14,861 nucleotides of DNA from Trueperaceae bacterium (GCA_024636105.1 JAGXHO010000034.1:1-14861); one strand, 5' to 3'. Shown: positions 8,101 through 14,507, numbered from the stretch's first letter. A program made the numbers and translations. Notes: generated from the sequence alone by a model not told the origin.

Positions 8101-8405
8101 AGCCGGTCCCACCACGCCCCCATGCGCTCGATGCCCTCGATGGGTGGCCGCGCGCCGGTTGCTTCGCCCTCGAGGCACCAGTCGTGGGTGCGTTTCAGGG
8201 TGTGCCCGTCGGCCGCGAGGAACACGACGGAAGCGAGGTGCGCGCCGGTCGCGTCGGCCAGGACGCCGAGCGCCGCACCGACGCCGCGCTCGATCTCCTC
8301 GGCCGGGAGCTCGGTGACCCGGCGCAGCAGCTGCAGCGTGCGCGGAGCGACGAGGTCGTCGCCGCGCGGATCGCGGTCGCTGGGGTCGTGCCGGTCGGCT
8401 GCCAT
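5169..8405 (-). CDS. Hybrid diguanylate cyclase/phosphodiesterase, GAF-PAS-PAS-GAF-GGDEF-EAL
   Basis: A 1078-aa cytoplasmic protein (no membrane segment or signal peptide) predicted to make and degrade c-di-GMP. Domains: GAF about 35-185, PAS about 200-320, PAS about 325-445 ending SVDVTERV, GAF about 455-612, GGDEF about 628-790, EAL about 805-1070. The GGDEF motif is intact at 709-713. The product-inhibition I-site RxxD is present as R700-D703 at the canonical spacing. The EAL domain keeps E838-A839-L840, N897, E932, D962-D963 of DDFGTG, K983, E1034, E1037 and Q1054, so hydrolysis should also be possible. Odd point: about 15 extra residues (roughly 992-1012, Gly/Ala-rich) follow DRSFVRGLG, a place where its paralogue is short. 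Which activity dominates, and the ligands of the sensor domains, cannot be read from sequence. Confidence 0.95.
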   Translation of the reverse strand: MAADRHDPSDRDPRGDDLVAPRTLQLLRRVTELPAEEIERGVGAALGVLADATGAHLASVVFLAADGHTLKRTHDWCLEGEATGARPPIEGIERMGAWWDRLAAGEAIVEPDLRARVRDPGDAPAALVAARVAAGSAALLYVPMRHEERTAGFVAFEAAAPGPWPADAVVALGAAAQVVLGVLDRADAARERDDALRDLRHLAAEVPGGLFRFERAPDGTRRFAYASPRFGELLGIEPGPLRSDATPALDRIHHADRAAFEASLVASGASLERWDHEFRAIDHANAVRVLHGRAVPSRRDDGTMVWHGFLHDVTERTQLTEALRRSESDLRTMLDLNDDAVVLVDAERRVTALNPVAALCVRNRFGIELRVGAAIDRVIDDPVFRSDLDAALSGAEVRAVRGPESRALSIPPYWVDVTFQPMLAAGAVRGAVYRSVDVTERVRQQAALEREVAFRRSLLALTHEVLGAAPDADVHEQVLRHAIAHVPGADTGCVLARGGDGRFRFVALHGRPLGDLVETALGAESFARRRLDRVERVDLRAERTLMDPETAARFDGHPNASPLAATLSVPIVAGGDLLGFLQLDALHEDGFDDESLERAELLGATAAVLLQRRALERALHDERTKLEHLAHHDALTGLPNRTLLADRLERALARDRRTAARTALLVVDLDTFKSVNDAFGHAAGDDLLVTVAARLREALRDEDTVARLGGDEFAVVAAGLSGADSAAKVARKVLDALREEVQVAGRAVRVGGSVGVAVAPDDASDAATLMRHADLAMYRVKREGRGSVAYFTSDLDARMRARAALTEDLRGALRAEASLWVAYQPRVRLSDGTLEGVEALARWDHPSQGAIPPGVFVPLAEEAGLIASLGAFVLDRACADLVGWRAAGLVVPRVCVNVSVHQLRAADFAQGVRDALERHGLEPKDLELEVTESVMADERHDAAGSLVALAALQATGIRVAMDDFGTGYSSLHRLAILPVDVLKIDRSFVRGLGSAGLGAIDPAATGTEAASRGTAVVDAVLALAAGLGLEVVAEGIEEPAQRLALLTRGCRVGQGFLMARPMPAEALAGWSYRVDAVP

Positions 8406-8411
8406 GTCGCC

Positions 8412-8417
8412 AGCCTA
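8412..8417 (-). promoter_or_regulatory. Candidate leaderless -10 box (TAGGCT) for the 1078-aa GGDEF-EAL gene
   Basis: Minus-strand TAGGCT, then six bases (GGCGAC), then ATG. There is no convincing Shine-Dalgarno site and no clear -35. It lies in the 77-nt gap after the upstream paralogue, which otherwise shows only small GC-rich hairpins (for example CGGT-GAA-ACCG at 8439-8449). Confidence 0.5.
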
Positions 8418-8482
8418 CGGGAGTCGGGCGTGGGGCCGCGGTGAAACCGTCGGGCGTGCGCCGCGCGCCGGTCGATGTGGCG

Positions 8483-11239
8483 TCAGATTGCGGCGCGCTC
8501 GGTATGCCAGTGGAGGAGGGCGGACTCGGTCATCGGGCGCCCGAACAGGTACCCCTGCCCGACCGAGCACCCGCGCGCGAGCAGCGAGACGCGCTGCGCT
8601 TCGGTCTCTACCCCTTCGGCGACGGCTTCGAGGCCGAGACCGGCGGCGAGCGCGAGCACGCCGTCGACGAGGGCCGCCTCGCGCTCCCCGGCGCCGAGGC
8701 GCTGCACGAAGCTGCGGTCGACCTTGAGCACATCCACCGGAAGGACCGCCAGGCGATGCAGCGAGGAGTAGCCCGTGCCGAAGTCGTCGATCGCCACCCG
8801 GGCGCCGGCGGAGCGCAGGCGCCGCAGCGGGTCGAGGAGGTCGGCGTGTTCGTCCGCCATCACGCTCTCGGTGACCTCGAGGTCGAGGTCGATCGGTCCG
8901 AGTCCATGACGCTGCGTGATGAGCGCAAGGCGCGCTTCGAGGTCACCGGCGCGCAGCTCCTGCGGCGCGACGTTGAGCGCGAGCCGCCCTCCGAGGGCGC
9001 ACCCGGTGGCGCGCAGGCGGGCGAAGCCGGCGCACGCGAGGTCGAAGACGTGGTCGCTGAGCGCCTGCACCAACCCCGATTCCTCGGCGAGGGGCACGAA
9101 GGTCGACGGCGGCACGGCGCCGCGCGTCGGGTGGTTCCACCGGGCGAGCGCCTCGACGCCGACGCAGCCGCTGCCGTCGAGCCGCACCTGCGGCTGGAAG
9201 GCAGCGTGGATCCCGGAGCCGTCGCGGAGCGCGGCGCGCAGGTCCTCGGTCAGTTGCGCCCGTTCGCGCATGCGCGCGTCGAGGTCGGGGGTGAAGTACG
9301 CGACCGCGCCGCGCCCCGCGCGCTTGGCGCGGTACATCGCCAAGTCGGCGTTCGCCAGCAGCGTGCCGGCGTCGGCGCCGTCGTCCGGGGCCACCGACAC
9401 GCCGATCGACGCGCCGACGCGCACGTCGCGGCCGGCGACCGCGATCGGCTGGTTCACGGTGCTCAGGACCTTTCGGGCGACGCTGCCGGCGCTTCCGACG
9501 GTGTCGAGCCCGGCCGCGACGATCGCGAACTCGTCGCCGCCGAGCCGCGCGACCGTGTCGGCGCCGCGCAGCACGTCGTCGAGGCGATGGGCGAGCGCTG
9601 CGAGCAGCTCGTCGCCTGCGGCGTGCCCGAAGGTGTCGTTGACGCTTTTGAAGCCGTCGAGGTCGACGACCATGAGCGCCGTCGAGTGGCCGGTGCGGGC
9701 GTCGCGCGCGAGCGCTCGATCGAGGCGGTCGGCGAGCAGCACCCGGTTCGGGAGTCCGGTCAGCGGGTCGTGGTGCGCCAGGTGGTCGAGCTTCGCGCGC
9801 TCCTGCAACAGCACGCGCTCGAGGTCGAGGCGCTGGACGAGGGCGCCGATCAGGTCACCGAGCAGGCGGCCCGCCTCGAGCGAGTCCTCGCCGAAGGCGC
9901 CCGCGTCGGAGAAACTGTTCAGCTGCAGGTACGCGGCCGTCCTCCCGGCGACCACGATCGGGACCGAGAGGGTGGCGGCGATCGCGGCGGTCGGGCCGGC
10001 GGTCTCGAACGCGGCGCGCACCGCCGGGTCGTCGAGCACGTGCGGGAGCAAGCGCGGAGCGCGCGTCACGTCCTTGGCCGCCGGCTCCGAGATCGCGTCC
10101 GGCGGGAACCGCAGCGGTGCGATCGTGGCTAGGTCGAAGCCGACCGCGGCGACGAAGCGGAAGCGTCCATCCTCCTCGAGCTGCAGCACGCTTCCGGCCT
10201 CGGCGCCGGGGACGTGGCGCACGGCTTGCTCCAGGACCTGCTGCAAGGGCTCGGCGGCGTGGTGCTGCACCAGCGCGGCGTGCGCGAGCGCCAAGAGCGC
10301 CTGGCGCAACCGGTTGCCACGCTCGAGCGAGCGCCGCGCGCGCACCTGCTCGGTGACGTCGACGCTGTGGTACACGGCGCCAGTGACCACGCCGTCGTCG
10401 TCGCGCACGGGGCTGATCGTGACCTCGACCCAGTAGTCCGCGACGTCCGGCTCCCGGTGCTCGGGACCCCACTGCTCACGGACCAGTTCGCCGGCGAGCG
10501 CCCGGCGCAGGTCGGCATCGAAGTAGGCGGCCTCGATCCGCTCGCCGATCTCGAGCTCGATGCCGTAGTTGCGCCGCGAGCGCTCGGCCGCCACCGGGTT
10601 GAACGCCACGATCCGGCGTTCGTGGTCGAACAGCACGATGGTGGCGCTCGCGTACTCGAGCATGACGTCGAATCGTTGGCGCGTAGCGCGTTCGCTCGAG
10701 GAGCGGGCGAGCGCGATGCCGATCAGGTGGGCGGTCAGCCGCAGCATCTGGCGGACCGACGGGCTCCACGCGCGTTCGCGCCGCACCGACACGAACCCGA
10801 CGAAGCCGTTCCAGCGGCCGCCATGGCGCAGGGGCACCGCCAGCAGCGACCGCACCCCGAGCTCCGTCAGCACCGCCGCCTCGGGGTGGTGGGCGGGATC
10901 GAGCGCGGCGACGCTCGGCACCACGACGGCCTCGCCGCGCTCGAACGCGGGCGCCCAGCGCACGATCCGGTCGATCGGGACGGCTTGGAGCTTCGCCATC
11001 TGCGGTTCGACGCCCGGGGCGCTCCACTCGTGCGTGTTGCGGATCGTCGTACCGTCGCCCGCGACCATGAACGTGTACGCACGGTCGGCGCCGGCCGCCG
11101 GCCCGAGTTCGCTCAACAGGTCATCGATCGCCGCGTCGAGCTCCTGCGTGGAGCGCTCCTCGAGCCGCATCGCGAGGTGGGCGATCAGTTCGAGCGCCTT
11201 CTCGTCGTGGTCGAAACGCGGTTCGGTGCGCGGGGTCAC
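8483..11239 (-). CDS. Hybrid diguanylate cyclase/phosphodiesterase, GAF-PAS-GAF-GGDEF-EAL
   Basis: A 918-aa cytoplasmic paralogue of the gene immediately downstream. Domains: GAF about 15-178 with NTHEWSAPG, PAS about 190-300 ending SVDVTEQV, GAF about 310-470, GGDEF about 485-648, EAL about 660-905. GGDEF is intact at 567-571 with the I-site R558-D561. The EAL residues E696-A697-L698, N756, E791, D818-D819 of DDFGTG, K839, E875, E878 and Q895 are all present. Compared with its neighbour it lacks one PAS domain and the EAL-domain insertion, but the second sensor half aligns closely (both read HVPGA and DGRFRFVA). The GTG start lacks a Shine-Dalgarno site but follows TACGCT by six bases. It begins 55 nt after fbpB on the same strand, so iron-transporter read-through could also express it. 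Confidence 0.95.
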   Translation of the reverse strand: MTPRTEPRFDHDEKALELIAHLAMRLEERSTQELDAAIDDLLSELGPAAGADRAYTFMVAGDGTTIRNTHEWSAPGVEPQMAKLQAVPIDRIVRWAPAFERGEAVVVPSVAALDPAHHPEAAVLTELGVRSLLAVPLRHGGRWNGFVGFVSVRRERAWSPSVRQMLRLTAHLIGIALARSSSERATRQRFDVMLEYASATIVLFDHERRIVAFNPVAAERSRRNYGIELEIGERIEAAYFDADLRRALAGELVREQWGPEHREPDVADYWVEVTISPVRDDDGVVTGAVYHSVDVTEQVRARRSLERGNRLRQALLALAHAALVQHHAAEPLQQVLEQAVRHVPGAEAGSVLQLEEDGRFRFVAAVGFDLATIAPLRFPPDAISEPAAKDVTRAPRLLPHVLDDPAVRAAFETAGPTAAIAATLSVPIVVAGRTAAYLQLNSFSDAGAFGEDSLEAGRLLGDLIGALVQRLDLERVLLQERAKLDHLAHHDPLTGLPNRVLLADRLDRALARDARTGHSTALMVVDLDGFKSVNDTFGHAAGDELLAALAHRLDDVLRGADTVARLGGDEFAIVAAGLDTVGSAGSVARKVLSTVNQPIAVAGRDVRVGASIGVSVAPDDGADAGTLLANADLAMYRAKRAGRGAVAYFTPDLDARMRERAQLTEDLRAALRDGSGIHAAFQPQVRLDGSGCVGVEALARWNHPTRGAVPPSTFVPLAEESGLVQALSDHVFDLACAGFARLRATGCALGGRLALNVAPQELRAGDLEARLALITQRHGLGPIDLDLEVTESVMADEHADLLDPLRRLRSAGARVAIDDFGTGYSSLHRLAVLPVDVLKVDRSFVQRLGAGEREAALVDGVLALAAGLGLEAVAEGVETEAQRVSLLARGCSVGQGYLFGRPMTESALLHWHTERAAI

Positions 11240-11245
11240 GTCCGG

Positions 11246-11251
11246 AGCGTA
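11246..11251 (-). promoter_or_regulatory. Candidate leaderless -10 box (TACGCT) for the 918-aa GGDEF-EAL gene
   Basis: Minus-strand TACGCT, then six bases (CCGGAC), then the GTG start. It fits TANNNT at the same distance as in the two other c-di-GMP genes. A -35 is not evident. The 55-nt gap to fbpB shows no T-tailed terminator. Confidence 0.5.
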
Positions 11252-11294
11252 CCGGAGGCGGGCGGGTCCCGTCGCGCTTCCTTCCCAGCTGTTC

Positions 11295-12860
11295 TCAGCG
11301 ACGCCCTTCGTAGGAGAGCAGCAGGCCGGCGAAGGCGGCGGAGAACAGCACCACGGCGGCGGCGAACGGCGCCGCCTCGGCGAGCATCCCCTCGTTCGTG
11401 CGCGAGAACACGCGCACCGCCAGCGTCGTGTACCCGGTGGGCGCGAGGAGGAACGTCATCGGTAGCTCCTTCATCGCCACCATGAGCACCATCGCGCCGG
11501 AGGCGGCGAGGCTGCGCCCGATCAGCCGCAGGGTGGTCTGCGCGAAGGCCGCGAAGCGCGACCGTCCGAGCGAGCGGGCCGCTTCCTCGACGCGCGGGCT
11601 GATCTGCAGGAGCGCACTCCGGACGGGGCCGATGGCGAGGGCGAGGAACGAGATCACGTAGGCGGCGATCACGAGCGGGATCGTTTGGTACAGGCCCGGC
11701 GCCGAGCGGAGGGCGAACATCACGAGCGCGAGCGCCAGGGCGACGGGTGGGATCGCGTACCCGACGTAGGCGAGCCGCTCGACCGCGTGGCCGGCCGCGC
11801 TCCGCACGCGCGCGCCCATCACCGCGATCGGCAGCGCCAGGACGGTCGCGACCAGCGCGGCAGGGAGGGCGAGGGCGGCGGTGCGCCCGAAGGTCGCCGC
11901 GACGGCCTGCAAGGTGGCGAGGCTCGGGGGCGCGAGCACCAGCCAAGCGCCGAGGGCGAGGACCGGCAGGCCCAGGGCGGCGCCCAGCACGAGCGCCACC
12001 CACGTCCATGCCAGCGGGGCACGCGCGCCGAGCTTGGTCGTCGGCGCCCGTCGGGCGGCGCCACCGCCCACGCGCGCGTAGCGCCGCCGGCCCAGCAGTC
12101 GCGCTTCGAGCAGGACGATCGAGAGCGTCATCGCGAGCAGCGTGAGCGCCAACCAGGCGGCGTAGGTGCGGTCGAAGGCCGAGGTGTACTGCGTGTAGAT
12201 CGCGTAGCTGAAGGTCTCGTAGCGCATCAACGCCACCACGCCGAAGTCGCCGAGCACGTAGAGCGCCACCACCAGCCAGCCGGCGAGCAGCGCCGGGCGC
12301 AGCTGCGGCACCACGACGGTGCGCAGGGTGGCCGCGGGCGATTGCCCGAGGCTGCGCGCGCTCTCCTCGAGCGCGGGGTCGAGACCGAGGAGCGCGTTGC
12401 GGACGTTCAGGAACAGGTACGGGAAGGTGTAGAGCGAGAGCGCCAGCGCGGCGCCGAGGTAGCCGGAGGGGCGGGCCACGCTCCACCCCCCGAGCTGGGC
12501 GAGCAGCCCCTGGTGGCCGCCGAGGCCGAGTAGCGCGTAGGCCATGACGTACCCCGGGATCGCGAGCGGAACGACCGAGAGCCAGGTGATCAAGGTGCGG
12601 CCCCGCAGGTCGGTGCGCACGACCAACCACGCGAGCGGGACCGCCAACAGCGTCGTGAGCGCCAGGACGCCCCCCACGAGCGCCATCGTGTTCGCGAACA
12701 GCGCCCACGTGCGCGGGCGGAACACCAGACGCGCGACCGTGGCCGGGTCGGCCTCGGTCGCGCGCAGGATCAGGTAGGCGATGGGGAGCAGGGTGGCCGC
12801 GCCCGCGACGAGCGCGGGCACGGCCACGTACCACGGGACGCGCCGGATGCCGCGGCGCAC
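11295..12860 (-). CDS. fbpB: Ferric iron-type ABC transporter permease, two-domain (FbpB-like)
   Basis: A 521-aa membrane protein with two fused permease domains, the standard form for iron(III) importers. The first half (about 10-255) has its EAA loop at 165-194 (EESARSLGQSPAATLR). The second (about 285-515) has its own at 425-455 (EEAARSLGRSRFAAF). KELPMTFLLAPTG (464-476) is typical of FbpB permeases. Six or so hydrophobic helices are visible in each half, joined by a basic linker (RLLGRRRYARV). It follows fbpA by 20 nt, so the two form a unit, but no FbpC ATPase gene accompanies them. The start is uncertain: GTG at 12860 has no Shine-Dalgarno site. An in-frame CTG at 12884, overlapping the end of fbpA, has GGGAGGT shortly upstream and would add eight residues. 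Thiamine or phosphonate-type transport is less likely because of the partner FbpA. Confidence 0.93.
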   Translation of the reverse strand: MRRGIRRVPWYVAVPALVAGAATLLPIAYLILRATEADPATVARLVFRPRTWALFANTMALVGGVLALTTLLAVPLAWLVVRTDLRGRTLITWLSVVPLAIPGYVMAYALLGLGGHQGLLAQLGGWSVARPSGYLGAALALSLYTFPYLFLNVRNALLGLDPALEESARSLGQSPAATLRTVVVPQLRPALLAGWLVVALYVLGDFGVVALMRYETFSYAIYTQYTSAFDRTYAAWLALTLLAMTLSIVLLEARLLGRRRYARVGGGAARRAPTTKLGARAPLAWTWVALVLGAALGLPVLALGAWLVLAPPSLATLQAVAATFGRTAALALPAALVATVLALPIAVMGARVRSAAGHAVERLAYVGYAIPPVALALALVMFALRSAPGLYQTIPLVIAAYVISFLALAIGPVRSALLQISPRVEEAARSLGRSRFAAFAQTTLRLIGRSLAASGAMVLMVAMKELPMTFLLAPTGYTTLAVRVFSRTNEGMLAEAAPFAAAVVLFSAAFAGLLLSYEGRR

Positions 12861-12880
12861 GCGGGCCAGCGCGGCGGGGT

Positions 12881-13861
12881 TCAGAGGAGGCCGACCTCCC
12901 GCAGCAGGTCGAGGGTGCCGTCGAGGTCGTCGAGGGTGTCGAGGTCGACGTCGGGGCTCGCTTCGATCAGGCGTTCGAGGCTCTCGAGGTTGGCGTTGGG
13001 GGCGACCGCGGTGGTCACGGGGTACTCGAAGACCTCGTTCGTGAAGTAGCTCTGGGCCTCGGCGGAGAGCAGGAACGCCACGAAGCGCTCGGCCACCTCG
13101 GGTTGGCTGCTCGTGTCGAGGACGCCGGCTCCGGCCACGTTCACCAGGTTACCCACGTCGCCGTCCGCGAAGAAGGCCTGGGCGACGGGGTAGCTCGGGT
13201 CGCTGGCGAGGAAGCGCAGCAGGTAGTAGTTGTTCACCAGCGCGACGTCGACCTCGCCGGCCGCGATGGCCTCGACCTGGGTGGTGTTGTTCGAGTACGC
13301 GCGCACGCCGTTCGCCTGCATGCCGCGCAGCCAGTCGCGGGTCACGTCTTCACCGTGCACGACGCGCATGGCGGTGACGAAGGCTTGGAAGCTGCCGTTC
13401 GTAGGGGCCCACGAGACGCGGCCGCGCCACTCGGGGGCGGTGAGGTCGAAGACGCTGCTCGGAAGGTCGGCGACGCGGTCCGGGGCGTAGGCGAACACCC
13501 GCGCGCGGCCGCTGGTGGCGACCCACGTCTGGCTGGCGCCCGAGTAGATGCCCGGCAGCTCGGCCGTGAGCGCCTCGGGCACGGCGCGCAGGCGACCGGC
13601 CTGGGCGAGCGCACCCAGCGCGCCGGCGTCCTGGCCCCAGTAGACGTCTGCGGGGCTCACGCGCCCCTCCTCGAGGATCAGCACCGCGAGCTGGGCGGTG
13701 TCGCCGTAGCGCACGGCGACCTCGATGCCGGTCTCGGCGGTGAAGCGGGCGACGAGCGGGGCGACGAGCGCCTCGCCGCGGCCGGAGTAGACGGTGAGCG
13801 TCTGCGCCGAAGCGGCGCCCAGGAGGAGGGCGGCGAGGAGGGGGAGCAGGCGGTGGCGCAT
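12881..13861 (-). CDS. fbpA: Ferric iron-binding periplasmic protein, FbpA-like
   Basis: A 326-aa extracytoplasmic iron-binding protein feeding the permease downstream. It has a clear signal peptide, MRHRLLPLLAALLLGAASA, with cleavage probably before Gln20; an AxAQ end is typical of Deinococcota. The mature start TLTVYSGRGE is the FbpA N-terminal signature, and the adjacent tyrosines in NNYYLLRF (Tyr212-Tyr213) correspond to the paired iron ligands. The preceding AYSNNTTQVEAIAAGEVDVA block (189-208) is also characteristic. The histidine used as an iron ligand by Neisseria FbpA is not present near the N-terminus (Arg-Gly-Glu here), as in the subgroup relying on tyrosines and other anions. ATG start with AAGGAG six bases upstream. 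Its promoter region carries repeated operator-like elements. Substrate could be iron or another trivalent metal; iron is by far the likeliest. Confidence 0.94.
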   Translation of the reverse strand: MRHRLLPLLAALLLGAASAQTLTVYSGRGEALVAPLVARFTAETGIEVAVRYGDTAQLAVLILEEGRVSPADVYWGQDAGALGALAQAGRLRAVPEALTAELPGIYSGASQTWVATSGRARVFAYAPDRVADLPSSVFDLTAPEWRGRVSWAPTNGSFQAFVTAMRVVHGEDVTRDWLRGMQANGVRAYSNNTTQVEAIAAGEVDVALVNNYYLLRFLASDPSYPVAQAFFADGDVGNLVNVAGAGVLDTSSQPEVAERFVAFLLSAEAQSYFTNEVFEYPVTTAVAPNANLESLERLIEASPDVDLDTLDDLDGTLDLLREVGLL

Positions 13862-13867
13862 GGAGGA

Positions 13868-13873
13868 CTCCTT
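13868..13873 (-). promoter_or_regulatory. Shine-Dalgarno sequence of fbpA
   Basis: Minus-strand AAGGAG followed by six bases (TCCTCC) and ATG. A strong site at good spacing, confirming the fbpA start and contrasting with the neighbouring genes that lack one. Confidence 0.8.
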
Positions 13874-13902
13874 GATGGCGGGCGCGGGGCGCTCGGTAGA
13901 AG

Positions 13903-13918
13903 CGACAATACCCGAGTG
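13903..13918. repeat. 16-bp repeat, copy A (downstream of the fbpA transcription start)
   Basis: Reads CGACAATACCCGAGTG on the plus strand and differs from copy B at one base (13905). Relative to the predicted fbpA start site it lies at about +18 to +33, where a bound protein could block elongation. A weaker inverted partner (CCCGA 13911-13915 and TCGGG 13925-13929) sits beside it. Confidence 0.7.
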
Positions 13919-13941
13919 ATCAGGTCGGGAATCCAGGGACG

Positions 13942-13970
13942 AAGCTACCGTGCTCCGGGATCGACGTCAA
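13942..13970 (-). promoter_or_regulatory. Sigma-A-type promoter for fbpA (TTGACG - 17 nt - TAGCTT)
   Basis: On the minus strand TTGACG (13970-13965) and TAGCTT (13947-13942) are separated by exactly 17 nt. The -35 matches the consensus at five of six positions and the -10 fits TANNNT. Transcription would begin near 13935, giving a leader of about 70-75 nt before the Shine-Dalgarno-led ATG. The -35 hexamer is the end of one copy of the 16-bp repeat. Confidence 0.6.
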
Positions 13971-13980
13971 TACCCGAGTG
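13965..13980. repeat. 16-bp repeat, copy B (overlapping the fbpA -35)
   Basis: Reads CGTCAATACCCGAGTG on the plus strand, 15 of 16 bases identical to copy A and in the same orientation. The copies are 62 bp apart, close to six DNA turns, so they would face the same side of the helix. The six bases at its left end are the -35 element read on the minus strand. Confidence 0.7.
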
Positions 13981-13994
13981 GGGGACTCGGGTAT
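13970..13994. repeat. Perfect 10-bp inverted repeat, ATACCCGAGT / ACTCGGGTAT
   Basis: ATACCCGAGT (13970-13979), a GGGGG spacer, then ACTCGGGTAT (13985-13994). The left arm is the core of copy B and the right arm is a third, inverted copy. It lies just upstream of the fbpA -35 in a divergent region, where a terminator is not needed, and no T-tract follows on either strand. I read it as a dimer-binding operator rather than a terminator. It does not resemble the Fur box or the actinobacterial DtxR/IdeR box. Confidence 0.65.
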
Positions 13995-14038
13995 CGGGCA
14001 TCGTGCGGCGCCCGCAGCGCCGTGCGCGGTGCGCGCGG

Positions 14039-14044
14039 TAGCTT
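14039..14044 (+). promoter_or_regulatory. Candidate leaderless -10 box (TAGCTT) for the methyltransferase gene
   Basis: TAGCTT, then seven bases (GGACGGC), then GTG at 14052. Same hexamer as the fbpA and HD-GYP -10 boxes. No Shine-Dalgarno site and no clear -35. It supports the GTG start and a leaderless mRNA diverging from fbpA. Confidence 0.5.
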
Positions 14045-14051
14045 GGACGGC

Positions 14052-14507
14052 GTGGGCGATCCCAAGGGCGTGCGGTTCGTGGCGGTGCAGGCGGCGCTGT
14101 TCGTGGTGGTGGGCGCGGGTCCGCGGTGGTTCGGCGGGATCGAGTCGACCGGCGCGCTGCGGGCGCTCGCGCTCGCGTTCATGGTCCTCGGCGTCGCGCT
14201 CGCCCTCGCCGGCGGCTTCCGGCTCGGACGCAACCTCACCCCGCTGCCCGTCCCGGTCGATGGGGGCCGGCTGGTGACGTCGGGCGCGTACGCGTTCGCG
14301 CGCCACCCCATCTACGGCGGCCTGCTCGTGCTCGCGCTCGGTTGGAGCGCGTTCGCCGGGTCGTTGGGCACGCTCGGGGCGACCTTGGTGCTGTGGGCGC
14401 TCTTCGAGGTCAAGTCGCGCTTCGAGGAGCGCGCCCTGCTCGCGCGGTACCCCGAGTACGCGCGCTACCGCGCCGGCACGCGCCGCTTCGTGCCGTTCAT
14501 CTACTGA
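14052..14507 (+). CDS. Isoprenylcysteine carboxyl methyltransferase-like membrane protein
   Basis: A 151-aa integral membrane protein of the ICMT/phospholipid N-methyltransferase-like superfamily. It has hydrophobic helices at about 8-24, 36-56 and 88-118. The family signature runs NLTPLPVPVDGG (61-72), then SGAYAFARHPIYGG (77-90) with the conserved RHPxYGG. KSRFEERALLARYPEY (121-136) and the C-terminal YRAGTRRFVPFIY include the Glu-Glu pair and Arg that help bind S-adenosylmethionine in this fold. Bacterial members rarely have a known substrate; isoprenylated protein is unlikely, and lipid or small-molecule methylation is more plausible. The GTG start is chosen because TAGCTT lies seven bases upstream; the open frame runs further but has no family similarity before it. 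Its stop shares a base with the next start. Confidence 0.88.
   Translation: MGDPKGVRFVAVQAALFVVVGAGPRWFGGIESTGALRALALAFMVLGVALALAGGFRLGRNLTPLPVPVDGGRLVTSGAYAFARHPIYGGLLVLALGWSAFAGSLGTLGATLVLWALFEVKSRFEERALLARYPEYARYRAGTRRFVPFIY

Noticed and set aside
8439..8449. Small hairpin CGGT-GAA-ACCG between the two GGDEF-EAL genes
   Set aside because: Only a 4-bp stem and no T-tract; not distinguishable from chance.
8441..10132. Plus-strand open frame (563 codons) opposite the 918-aa GGDEF-EAL gene
   Set aside because: Same shadow pattern, with no start signal or family similarity.
11236..12834. Minus-strand open frame (532 codons) overlapping fbpB in another frame
   Set aside because: Arg/Pro/Ala-rich and without membrane helices. 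The overlapping frame has two permease domains with both EAA loops.
13872..13902. Plus-strand promoter TTGATG - 19 nt - TAGAAG for the methyltransferase
   Set aside because: The spacing is too long and the -35 overlaps the fbpA ribosome binding site; the TAGCTT next to the GTG start is a better candidate.
13970..13994. Inverted repeat read as an intrinsic terminator
   Set aside because: It lies between divergent genes, has no T-tract on either strand, and one arm is part of a direct repeat at the fbpA promoter, which fits an operator better.
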